64,000 nucleotides of DNA from Micromonospora echinaurantiaca (GTDB taxonomy: Bacteria > Actinomycetota > Actinomycetes > Mycobacteriales > Micromonosporaceae). Position 1 is the stretch's first letter, and each line of letters opens with the position of its first letter. Under the pieces are notes generated by a model that was not told where the DNA came from, did not search any database, and worked only from the letters and a program-made list of their open reading frames with translations. Of this stretch, positions 42,342-49,563 are shown piece after piece. Made by a program: the position numbers and the translations under genes. Location: NCBI RefSeq assembly GCF_900090235.1, contig NZ_LT607750.1:1004501-1068500 (forward strand), written 5' to 3'.

Positions 42342-44096
42342 TCATGAGCGTTCGGTCGAGAGTTGGTGGGATGCGGCGCTCTCGGCCTTGGTCAGCAGGT
42401 CGCGGAAGCGCGCCGCGCCGGCCACCGGAGACGCCCATCCGGAGGACATCTCGACCAGCCGGGTCTCCGGACGCTCCAACCAGGACAGGATCCGCTCGGT
42501 CTCCTCGGCCGAGGCGTTCGGGATCGGGCCGTGCCCGGGCGGCACCGTCTCGGCGGTGGCCCGGATCGCGACCAGCGTCGGTCGTGGATGGACGCCGGGC
42601 GGGGACACCCCGGCACCGGCCAGCCGCCCGTGCCGGACCAGCGCCAGCTCCCAGCCGCCCCGGGCGGCCGGCCGGGCGGCGGCCAGCTCGGCGATCCGGC
42701 TCAGCGCGACCAGCCGCTGCATGCGCACGGTCGCCCGCAGCACCGCGGCGAGCCGGGCGCGCACCACGGCGGCCTCCTCGTAGCGCTGGGCGCCGGCGAG
42801 CACCTCGATGCGGGCCAGCAGCGCGTCCACCACCGGCTGCGGGTCGCTGGCGGTAGCGGTGCGAAACGGCGCCACCGCGCGGGCGTCGTACTCCTCGGGG
42901 GTGATCCGGTGCTCGCAGGGCGCCGGGCAGCGACCCAGCTCGGCGAGCGCGCAGGCCGGTGTGACCGTGCGCAGCGACAGCCGGTGGGTGCACTGGCGCA
43001 GCGGCACCGCGTCGTGGAAACCGGCGGCGGCCAGCTCGGCGGACCGGCGGGAGTTGAACGGGCCGAGGTAGGCGTCGTCGGTGGGGGAGATGCCGCGCAC
43101 CACGGACAGCCGGGGGTACGGCCCCTCGGTCAGCTTGAGCCAGACCGCGCGCTCCGGGAACTTCGACCGCCGGTTGTACGGCGGCGCGTGCGCGCCGATC
43201 AGCCGCAGCTCACGTACCTCGGCCTCCAGCGAGTGGGCGCACTCGACCGCCTCCACCCGTTCGGCTGCGGCGAGCATCTCGGAGATCCGGGCCCGCTTCT
43301 CGGCGGCGGTGAAGTAGCTGCGGACCCGGGTGGCGATGTCGCCGGAGGTGCCGACGTAGAGCGGCCGGTCGTCGGCGGCCCGGAAGATGTAGACGCCGGG
43401 TGCCTTGGGCAGCCCCTCGGCGAGGTGTCGCTTGCGCCGCTGGGTCGGGGTGACCGCCCGGGCGAACTCGATGGCGTCGCCGATGGTCTCGACCCGGTGC
43501 CCGCCGAGCCGGGCAATCAGGCCGTGCAGCACGTCGACGGTGGCCTTGGCGTCGTCGAGCGCCCGGTGCGTCGGCTGGGTGGCGGTGCGGAAGTAGGCGG
43601 CCAGGGTGCCGAGCTTGCGGTTGGGCACCTCGTCGCGGGTGAGCACCCGCCGGGCGAGCGCGGCGGTGTCCAGCACCCGCGGGTTGGGCCAGCGGTAGCC
43701 GTGCCGGGCGCAGGCGGCCTTGAGGAACCCGACGTCGTAGGGGGCGTTGTGGGCGACCAGCACCGCGTCGGAGATGAACTCCAGGAAGCTCGGCAGCACC
43801 TGCTCGATCGGCGGGGCCGGCAGCAGCATCGCCTGGGTGATGCCGGTCAGCACGGTGATGAACGGCGGGATCGGCACGCCCGGGTTGACCAGGGTGGCCA
43901 GCACGCCCAGCTGCTCGCCGCCGCGCACCTTGACCGCGCCGATCTCGGTGATCCCGCCGCCGTCCGGCGCGCCGCCGGTGGTCTCCAGGTCGACCACCAC
44001 GAACGTCGTCGCGTACAGCGGCAACCCCGGATCGACGGTGCCGGTGGCCGGGTCGAGCCCGGCCAGCGCCTCCTGGACGTACTCCTGCTGTGCCAT
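42342..44096 (-). CDS. DEDDh exonuclease fused to a UvrC-like GIY-YIG nuclease
   Basis: Residues about 25-190 form a DEDDh 3'-5' exonuclease (VVDLETTGG, VAHNAPYDVGFL, THRALDDAKAT). Residues about 220-300 form a GIY-YIG domain (GVYIFRAADDRPLYVGTSGDIATRVRSYF). A UvrC-like Cys region (CALAELGRCPAPC) and a UVR-type helix pair (YEEAAVVRARL) follow. The C-terminal UvrC endonuclease half is absent. Fusions like this (for example Rv2191) are known in actinobacteria and resemble Cho with an added exonuclease; a role in excision repair is likely. ATG 44096 is the assigned start, though no clear ribosome site is seen and GTG 44126 is possible. Confidence 0.9.
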   Translation of the reverse strand: MAQQEYVQEALAGLDPATGTVDPGLPLYATTFVVVDLETTGGAPDGGGITEIGAVKVRGGEQLGVLATLVNPGVPIPPFITVLTGITQAMLLPAPPIEQVLPSFLEFISDAVLVAHNAPYDVGFLKAACARHGYRWPNPRVLDTAALARRVLTRDEVPNRKLGTLAAYFRTATQPTHRALDDAKATVDVLHGLIARLGGHRVETIGDAIEFARAVTPTQRRKRHLAEGLPKAPGVYIFRAADDRPLYVGTSGDIATRVRSYFTAAEKRARISEMLAAAERVEAVECAHSLEAEVRELRLIGAHAPPYNRRSKFPERAVWLKLTEGPYPRLSVVRGISPTDDAYLGPFNSRRSAELAAAGFHDAVPLRQCTHRLSLRTVTPACALAELGRCPAPCEHRITPEEYDARAVAPFRTATASDPQPVVDALLARIEVLAGAQRYEEAAVVRARLAAVLRATVRMQRLVALSRIAELAAARPAARGGWELALVRHGRLAGAGVSPPGVHPRPTLVAIRATAETVPPGHGPIPNASAEETERILSWLERPETRLVEMSSGWASPVAGAARFRDLLTKAESAASHQLSTERS

Positions 44097-44222
44097 CGGC
44101 GGCACGGTAGCGTCCCGGTCCGACACTCCCGTCCCGGCAGCCCCACTGGTCACCTGGGGTTAGGATGAGAGATCGGCTCACTCACCGGGCGGTGGGCCCG
44201 GTCGCGGTGGGAGACTTGCCAC

Positions 44223-45677
44223 ATGCCCCTCACCGAGCCGTACGACGACAACCTCCACCAGGAGGAGCCTGTCGTCGCTGCGTACGCCGCCGGTGAGGCG
44301 CCCGAACCGGGTGACCCGGCCGAGCCCGACACACCGTCGCCGGAGCCCGACACGTCGTCGCCCGAGCCCGAGCCCGAGCCGACCCTGCCCGAGCCGGTCC
44401 GGCAGCGGATCGTCGCGCTCACCGCCGCGGTGCTGCCCGGCCTGCCCGGCGACGAGGTACCGGTGCCGCTGCGCCGGGTGGCCAAGTTCGCGCCCAACCG
44501 GCGGGCCCGGCTGGGCGCCCCGGTGATCGCCGCGCAGCTCGCCGCCGATCCGCTGTTCCGGCAGCGGGTCACCGCCCGGGTCCTCGCCGACGCCGGCGAC
44601 CTTGGCGCGGCGGTGGTCGAGGGGACCGCCCCCGCGGCCGCCGATCCGGTCGAGGTGGCCGCGCTGGCCTACCTGGCCCGCCCGCGTGGCTGGCGGGACC
44701 TGATCGAGGCCAGCGGCGCCGCGGTCCGCGCCGAGGCGGACAGCGCGGTCGTCGCCGAGCTGGTCCGCGAGGCCGAGCAGCGGGCCACCCGGGCCGAGCA
44801 CGACCGGGCGGTGGCCCGGGTCGAGGCGGAGAAGCTCCGCGACGAGCTGGCCCGGGTCCGCGAGGAGCTCGGCCAGCTCCGCGAGGAGAACCGGCAGCTG
44901 AGCCGGTCGCTGCGGGAGACCCAGGCCCGGGAGCGCAAAGCCGGCGAGATGCTGGCCACCGAGCGCGGCCGGGCGGCCCGGGCGGCGGCCGACGCCGACG
45001 CCGAGCTGCGCCGGGCCCGCGCCCGGCTGGCCGAGGCGGAGGCGGCGGCCGGGGTGGCCCGGGCCAGCGCCAAGGAGGCCCGCTCGGTCGACGACGCCCG
45101 GCTGTGGCTGCTGCTGGAGACGATCGGCCAGGCGGCCGTCGGGCTGCGCCGGGAGCTGGCCCTGGACCCGGTGGACAAGCTCCCCGCCGACTTCGTCGCC
45201 GACTCCTTCGCCGAGCAGCCGGCCGGCCCGGCGGCCGGCGCGGCCGCCCGGGCCCGGGACACCGACGACCCGGCCCGGCTGGACCAGCTGCTCGCCCTGC
45301 CCCGGGCGCACCTGGTGGTGGACGGCTACAACGTGACCAAGCGGGGCTTCGGCGAGATGTCGCTGGAGCAGCAGCGCAAGCGGCTGATCAGCGGGCTGGG
45401 CGGGATCGCCGCGCAGACCGGCGACGAGGTCACCGTGGTCTTCGACGGGGCGGAACGGGTGCACGGGCTGCCGCCGGCGCCGCGTGGCGTGCGGGTGCTC
45501 TTCTCCCGTAAGGGGGAGACCGCCGACGAGCTGATCCGCCGCCTGGTCCGCGCCGAGCCGCCGGGCCGGCCGGTGGTGGTGGTCTCCTCCGACCGCGAGG
45601 TGGCCGACGGGGTACGCCGGCACGGCGCGTATCCGCTCGGCGCCGACTCGCTGCTGCGGCGGCTCGCCCGGTCCTGA
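44223..45677 (+). CDS. NYN-domain (PIN-like) RNA-binding protein with coiled coil
   Basis: The 484-residue protein has an acidic Pro/Glu-rich N-terminus (about 20-55), a helical domain, a long coiled coil (about 170-290, Arg/Glu/Ala-rich), and a C-terminal NYN domain (about 360-480). The NYN domain opens with LVVDGYNVTKRGF and holds VVFDGAE and VVSSDREVAD. NYN/YacP-type domains are PIN-like ribonuclease folds; the Asp residues needed for metal are present. It is divergent from the nuclease gene. ATG 44223 has GGGAG nine bases upstream. The precise RNA target is unknown. Confidence 0.88.
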   Translation: MPLTEPYDDNLHQEEPVVAAYAAGEAPEPGDPAEPDTPSPEPDTSSPEPEPEPTLPEPVRQRIVALTAAVLPGLPGDEVPVPLRRVAKFAPNRRARLGAPVIAAQLAADPLFRQRVTARVLADAGDLGAAVVEGTAPAAADPVEVAALAYLARPRGWRDLIEASGAAVRAEADSAVVAELVREAEQRATRAEHDRAVARVEAEKLRDELARVREELGQLREENRQLSRSLRETQARERKAGEMLATERGRAARAAADADAELRRARARLAEAEAAAGVARASAKEARSVDDARLWLLLETIGQAAVGLRRELALDPVDKLPADFVADSFAEQPAGPAAGAAARARDTDDPARLDQLLALPRAHLVVDGYNVTKRGFGEMSLEQQRKRLISGLGGIAAQTGDEVTVVFDGAERVHGLPPAPRGVRVLFSRKGETADELIRRLVRAEPPGRPVVVVSSDREVADGVRRHGAYPLGADSLLRRLARS

Positions 45678-45820
45678 TCGGGGTGCTTGATCGCATTCCG
45701 GCCGTCCGCGACCTCGTTGTCCGTTTCTGTCGTACCCCGTGTCTAGTGTCGTGTGACCGACGGTGCTCGGGTGGCGACGGTGACGCCGCGCCCGGTCGCC
45801 GCAGCGCACCAGGAGGCGAG

Positions 45821-46030
45821 ATGCTCATCGACTGCGCGGGGTGCGGGATCCGGGGGAGCGGCTGCTCCGACTGCCTGGTCACCGCCCTGCTCGACGATTC
45901 GTCACCGGCCGCGGGGCTGGGTGGCGCCGAGGCCCGGGCGGTCGAGGTGTTCGCCCGCGCCGGGTTCGAGGTGGAGGTGCTGGCGGCGCCCCGGTCCCGC
46001 CGGCCGGCCCGCCGTCGCCGGGTGGCGTGA
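45821..46030 (+). CDS. Small Cys-rich protein downstream of the NYN gene
   Basis: This 69-residue protein starts MLIDCAGCGIRGSGCSDCLV, four cysteines in 14 residues that could hold a metal. It ends in an Arg-rich tail (SRRPARRRRVA). ATG 45821 has AGGAGG just upstream. The longer open frame from 45683 lacks such a site. I recall similar small proteins beside NYN-domain genes in streptomycetes, but I cannot name the family. Metal or nucleic-acid binding is inference. Confidence 0.78.
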   Translation: MLIDCAGCGIRGSGCSDCLVTALLDDSSPAAGLGGAEARAVEVFARAGFEVEVLAAPRSRRPARRRRVA

Positions 46031-46099
46031 CCCCGCACCAGGCGTCACATCACGCCTGACCTGCGGTTTCTTCTAACCGTGCGCCAAGTGGAGCCAGAG

Positions 46100-46162
46100 A
46101 TGGCATCACTCCTGTGCCATATGCCTTGTGATGGTGCCACTGCTGTGCCATGATGGCACCAT
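46100..46162. promoter_or_regulatory. Operator-like repeat array over the start of the ribbon-helix-helix gene
   Basis: A 20-base block occurs twice as a direct repeat, TGGCATCACTCCTGTGCCAT (46101-46120) and TGGTGCCACTGCTGTGCCAT (46132-46151), offset by 31 bp, about three DNA turns. Inverted repeats overlap them: ATGGCA/TGCCAT (46100-46120) and a 9-bp ATGGTGCCA/TGGCACCAT (46131-46162). The array covers the predicted promoter and the ATG, an ideal place for autorepression. Confidence 0.65.
46126..46154 (+). promoter_or_regulatory. Predicted leaderless promoter of the ribbon-helix-helix gene
   Basis: TTGTGA (46126-46131), a 17-base spacer and CATGAT (46149-46154) are followed by six bases and then ATG at 46161, which would be the transcription start. 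No ribosome site precedes the ATG. The elements lie within the operator-like array. Confidence 0.5.
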
Positions 46163-46694
46163 GGACCTGACCCCGTATGTGAGCAACCTCGGTCGCGAGT
46201 TCGCCACGCTCGCCGAAGCCGGCGGTGAGGAGGCGCGGGCGCTGGTCGAGCGCCTGACCGGGTCGCTCGAATCGGCGATCCGGATGACGCTGCTGGACGC
46301 CCTGTCGGCCGCCGCCGACGAGATCACCCGGGATCTGGCTCCGGGTTCGGTGGAGCTGCGCCTGCGGGGGCGCGATCCGAACTTCGTCGTGACGTCGCCA
46401 CCCGCCGAGCCGCTCGGGTCCGCGCCCGGAGGCGCCGCGGCGACGGTCGGCGGCGCGCCGGAGAGCGAACTGCTGTTCGCCGAGGAGGGCCCCGCCGCCC
46501 GGATCAACGTACGCATGCCCGAGCAGCTCAAGGCCGCCGTCGAGGAGGCCGCGGCCAAGGAGGGGCGCTCGGTCAACGCCTGGCTGGTCCGGGCGGCTGC
46601 CACCGCTGTGCAGCGCTCGGATCGCGACCTGCGTCCCGAGCCACCCGGCGGTGGGAAGCGGACCCCGCAGCGCTTCACCGGCTGGGTGCGCTGA
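46161..46694 (+). CDS. Ribbon-helix-helix (HicB-antitoxin-like) protein
   Basis: The 177-residue protein has an N-terminal helical domain (MDLTPYVSNLGREFATLAEA), a Gly/Pro/Ala linker (about 80-105) and a C-terminal ribbon-helix-helix motif at about 113-150 (ARINVRMPEQLKAAVEEAA, then GRSVNAWLVRAA). Such folds bind DNA as dimers. It resembles proteins labelled HicB-family antitoxins, but no HicA-type toxin is adjacent. A repressor role for the downstream DUF4097-ABC-MMPL genes is likelier. ATG 46161 is chosen; an in-frame start at 46128 would lie within the operator. Autoregulation is inferred from the repeats over the start. Confidence 0.82.
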   Translation: MDLTPYVSNLGREFATLAEAGGEEARALVERLTGSLESAIRMTLLDALSAAADEITRDLAPGSVELRLRGRDPNFVVTSPPAEPLGSAPGGAAATVGGAPESELLFAEEGPAARINVRMPEQLKAAVEEAAAKEGRSVNAWLVRAAATAVQRSDRDLRPEPPGGGKRTPQRFTGWVR

Positions 46695-46770
46695 GCGCAC
46701 CGCACGCCGCCCGCACACCACGTTCCCCACCTGCGGGAACGACTCACCCACCCAGGACGCGGAGACAACC

Positions 46771-47610
46771 ATGCCCAATTTCGAGACGCCCCAGCCGATC
46801 TCCGTCACGCTCGAACTCGGCGTCGCCGACGTGCGGGTCGCCGCGAGCGACCGGACCGACACCGTCGTCGAGGTCCGCCCGAGCGACGAAGCCGACGACT
46901 CCGACGTGAAGGCCGCCCAGCAGGTCCGGGTCGACTACACCAACGGCGTGCTCCGGGTGACCGGCCCCAGGCGCGTCTTCGACTTCTCCAAGAAGACCAG
47001 GTCGGTCGACGTGACCATCGAGCTGCCCAGCGGTTCCCAGCTCGCCGCTCACCTGCTGATGGGCGACGTCCGCTGTGCCGGCCGGCTCGGCGAGTGCCGG
47101 CTCAAGACCACCGGCAACATCTGGCTCGAACGAACCGGCCCGCTGCGCCTGCACACCGGGTTCGGCCACATCACCGCCGACGCCGTCACCGGCAACGCCG
47201 AGATCTCCACCGGGTCCGGCCGGATCCAGATCGGCGAGATCGAGGGCACCGCGGAGGTCAAGAACTCCAACGGTGACACCACGGTGGAGGCGGTCACCGG
47301 CGACGTCCGGGTGCGCAACGCCAACGGCTCCATCGATATCGCGCGGGCCGGCGCCGGCGTCGACGTGAAGACGTCCAACGGCGGCGTCCGCCTCGGCGAG
47401 GTGGTCCGCGGTGCGGTCGTGCTCGAGACCGCCGCGGGCGACCTGGACATCGGCATCGCCGCGGGCACCGCCGCCTGGCTCGAGGTGAACACCGGATTCG
47501 GGCGCGTGCACAACCGGCTGGAGAGCGCCGCCGGGCCCGGCCAGGCCGACCAGACCGTCGAGGTTCGCGGCCGCACGTCCTACGGCGATATCACCATCCA
47601 CCGCTCCTGA
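46771..47610 (+). CDS. DUF4097 beta-helix-like protein
   Basis: The 279-residue protein is made of repeated short beta strands with alternating small residues (GDVRVRNANGSIDIARAGAG, TSNGGVRLGEVVRG, TAAGDLDIGIAAG). This is typical of DUF4097, predicted to form a right-handed beta solenoid. There is no signal peptide, unlike many DUF4097 proteins. ATG 46771 has GGAG upstream. It sits 28 bp before the ABC ATPase gene and likely belongs to that operon, perhaps sensing envelope state. Function is unknown. Confidence 0.88.
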   Translation: MPNFETPQPISVTLELGVADVRVAASDRTDTVVEVRPSDEADDSDVKAAQQVRVDYTNGVLRVTGPRRVFDFSKKTRSVDVTIELPSGSQLAAHLLMGDVRCAGRLGECRLKTTGNIWLERTGPLRLHTGFGHITADAVTGNAEISTGSGRIQIGEIEGTAEVKNSNGDTTVEAVTGDVRVRNANGSIDIARAGAGVDVKTSNGGVRLGEVVRGAVVLETAAGDLDIGIAAGTAAWLEVNTGFGRVHNRLESAAGPGQADQTVEVRGRTSYGDITIHRS

Positions 47611-47638
47611 TCCCCGTCCGGCCCCGAGAAAGGCAACC

Positions 47639-48598
47639 ATGACCAGCACGCCCTCCCGGCCGGCGATCGCCGCGACCGGGCTACGGAAAGCGTTCGGCGA
47701 CCACGTCGTGCTCGACGGTCTCGACCTGACCGTGCCACGGGGGACGGTCTTCTCGCTGCTCGGCGCGAACGGCGCCGGGAAGACCACCACCGTCAAGATT
47801 CTGTCCACCCTGCTCAGTGCCGACGCCGGTGACGTCCAGGTCGCCGGGCACGACCTCGCCCGCGACCCGGACGCGGTGCGGGCCGCGATCGGCGTCACCG
47901 GTCAGTTCTCCGCCGTGGACAACCTGCTCACCGGCGAGGAGAACCTGCGGCTGATGGCGGATCTGCACCACCTCGGCCGGGGCGAGGGCCGGCGGCGGGT
48001 CGTCCGGCTGCTCGAGCAGTTCGACCTGACCGAGGCGGCCGGAAAGCCGGCGGCGACCTACTCCGGGGGCATGCGGCGGCGGCTCGACCTGGCGATGACC
48101 CTGGTCGGCAGCCCGCAGGTGATCTTCCTCGACGAGCCGACCACCGGACTGGACCCGCGCAGCCGCCGGGACATGTGGCAGATCGTCCGGGACCTGGTGG
48201 CCGGCGGCGTCACCATCTTCCTGACCACGCAGTACCTGGAGGAGGCCGACGAGCTGGCCGACCGGATCGCGGTCCTCGACCGCGGCCGGGTGGTCGCCGA
48301 GGGAACCGCGGAGGAACTGAAGCGGCGCATCCCCGGTGGACACGTGCGGCTGCGGTTCGCCGACCCGCAGGGCCTCGACGCGGCGATGCGGGTGCTGGGC
48401 GACGCCTCGCGCGACAACGACGCGCTCGCCCTGCGGGTGCCCAGCGACGGCAGCCTGCGCTCGCTGAAGACCCTGATCGGCCGGCTCGACGACCAGGCCG
48501 TCGAGGTCGACGAGCTCTCCGTGCACACCCCCGACCTCGACGACGTCTTCCTCGCCCTCACCGGCGACTCCACCACCGAGAAGGTGACCACCCGATGA
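47639..48598 (+). CDS. DrrA-like ABC exporter ATP-binding protein
   Basis: The 319-residue ATPase has Walker A GANGAGKTT, Q-loop TGQFSAVDNLLTG, signature YSGGMRRRLDLA, Walker B VIFLDEPTTGLD, and TTQYLEEADELADRIAVLD. The C-terminal segment VDELSVHTPDLDDVFLALTG is diagnostic of the daunorubicin-resistance (DrrA) group as I know it. ATG 47639 has GAAAGG upstream. It overlaps the permease gene by four bases. It powers export of a hydrophobic compound, drug or lipid; the substrate is unknown. Confidence 0.93.
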   Translation: MTSTPSRPAIAATGLRKAFGDHVVLDGLDLTVPRGTVFSLLGANGAGKTTTVKILSTLLSADAGDVQVAGHDLARDPDAVRAAIGVTGQFSAVDNLLTGEENLRLMADLHHLGRGEGRRRVVRLLEQFDLTEAAGKPAATYSGGMRRRLDLAMTLVGSPQVIFLDEPTTGLDPRSRRDMWQIVRDLVAGGVTIFLTTQYLEEADELADRIAVLDRGRVVAEGTAEELKRRIPGGHVRLRFADPQGLDAAMRVLGDASRDNDALALRVPSDGSLRSLKTLIGRLDDQAVEVDELSVHTPDLDDVFLALTGDSTTEKVTTR

Positions 48599-49434
48599 GC
48601 ACCCACACCCTGGCCGGTCCGCCGCCGGCGGACCTCCGTTTCCATCCGCTACGCGACTCGGCCACGATGCTGCGGCGCAACGTCAAGCGCATGCTGCGGT
48701 ACCCGTCGATGACTTTGATGCTCATCGGAATGCCGGTGGTCTTCCTGCTGCTCTTCGTCTACGTGCTCGGCGGCACGCTGGGCGCCGGGCTCGGCGGGGC
48801 GGCACCGGTCGACGCGGCCGGCGGGCGCGCCGCGTACGCCAACTACGTGGCGCCCGCGATCATCCTGATGACCGTGGCGTCCACGGTCCAGGGCACCGCG
48901 ATCTCGATCGCCATGGACATGACCGAAGGCATCATCACCCGGTTCCGCACCATGCACATCGCCCGGGTCTCGGTGCTGACCGGGCACGTCCTGGGCAGCA
49001 TGATCCAGGCGATGATCAGCCTGGCGGTCGTGATCGGCGTGGCGCTGCTGGTCGGCTTCCGGCCCACCGCCGGGCTGGTCGGGTGGCTGGCCACCGCCGG
49101 TTTCCTGCTGGTGGTGACCTTCGCCCTGGTCTGGTTGTCCGTCGCGCTCGGCCAGGTGAGCAGGAGCGTCGAGACCGCGAGCAACCTGCCCATGCCGCTC
49201 GTCCTGCTGCCCTTCCTCGGCAGCGGGTTCGTGCCCACCGACTCCATGCCGGCCGGTCTGCGCTGGTTCGCCGAGTACCAGCCGTTCACACCGATCATCG
49301 AAACCCTGCGCGGCCTGCTGATGGACGAGCCCGTCGGGAACAACGGGTGGATCGCCCTCGCCTGGTGCGCCGTCATCGCGCTGGGCGGATACCTCTGGTC
49401 GAAGCGGCTGTTCAACCGCGAGTCCTCGAACTGA
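48595..49434 (+). CDS. DrrB-like ABC-2 exporter permease
   Basis: The 279-residue protein has six hydrophobic segments (MLIGMPVVFLLLFVYVLGG first). It carries typical DrrB segments, RNVKRMLRYPSMTLM before the first helix, ITRFRTMHIARVSVLTGHV, and GLRWFAEYQPFTPIIETLRGLL near the end. ATG 48595 overlaps the ATPase stop (ATGA). With the preceding ATPase it forms the exporter. The adjacent MMPL gene suggests a combined efflux locus. Confidence 0.93.
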   Translation: MSTHTLAGPPPADLRFHPLRDSATMLRRNVKRMLRYPSMTLMLIGMPVVFLLLFVYVLGGTLGAGLGGAAPVDAAGGRAAYANYVAPAIILMTVASTVQGTAISIAMDMTEGIITRFRTMHIARVSVLTGHVLGSMIQAMISLAVVIGVALLVGFRPTAGLVGWLATAGFLLVVTFALVWLSVALGQVSRSVETASNLPMPLVLLPFLGSGFVPTDSMPAGLRWFAEYQPFTPIIETLRGLLMDEPVGNNGWIALAWCAVIALGGYLWSKRLFNRESSN

Positions 49435-49446
49435 ACGGAGTCGGTG

Positions 49447-49563
49447 ATGTCGCACGATCCGGCAACCGCCCCCCTCGCCGAGCTGCCCCGTCCGGCGGAC
49501 CACCCGTACCACCCGCACGACAAGCTGCGCATCCGCGCGAACTCAGGGAGAGACGATGTTTGA
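49447..49563 (+). CDS. 38-residue ORF between the DrrB-like and MMPL genes
   Basis: A frame from ATG 49447 (GGAG upstream) encodes 38 residues, starting MSHDPATAPLAELPRPADHP and ending NSGRDDV. Its stop lies 8 bp inside the MMPL gene. His and Pro are frequent, with no membrane helix. It may be a real small protein, a leader peptide that couples translation to the MMPL gene, or a remnant. I do not recognise it. Confidence 0.45.
   Translation: MSHDPATAPLAELPRPADHPYHPHDKLRIRANSGRDDV

Noticed and set aside
46161..46694. HicAB toxin-antitoxin pair
   Set aside because: No HicA-like small toxin lies on either side. The ribbon-helix-helix protein is better seen as a regulator.
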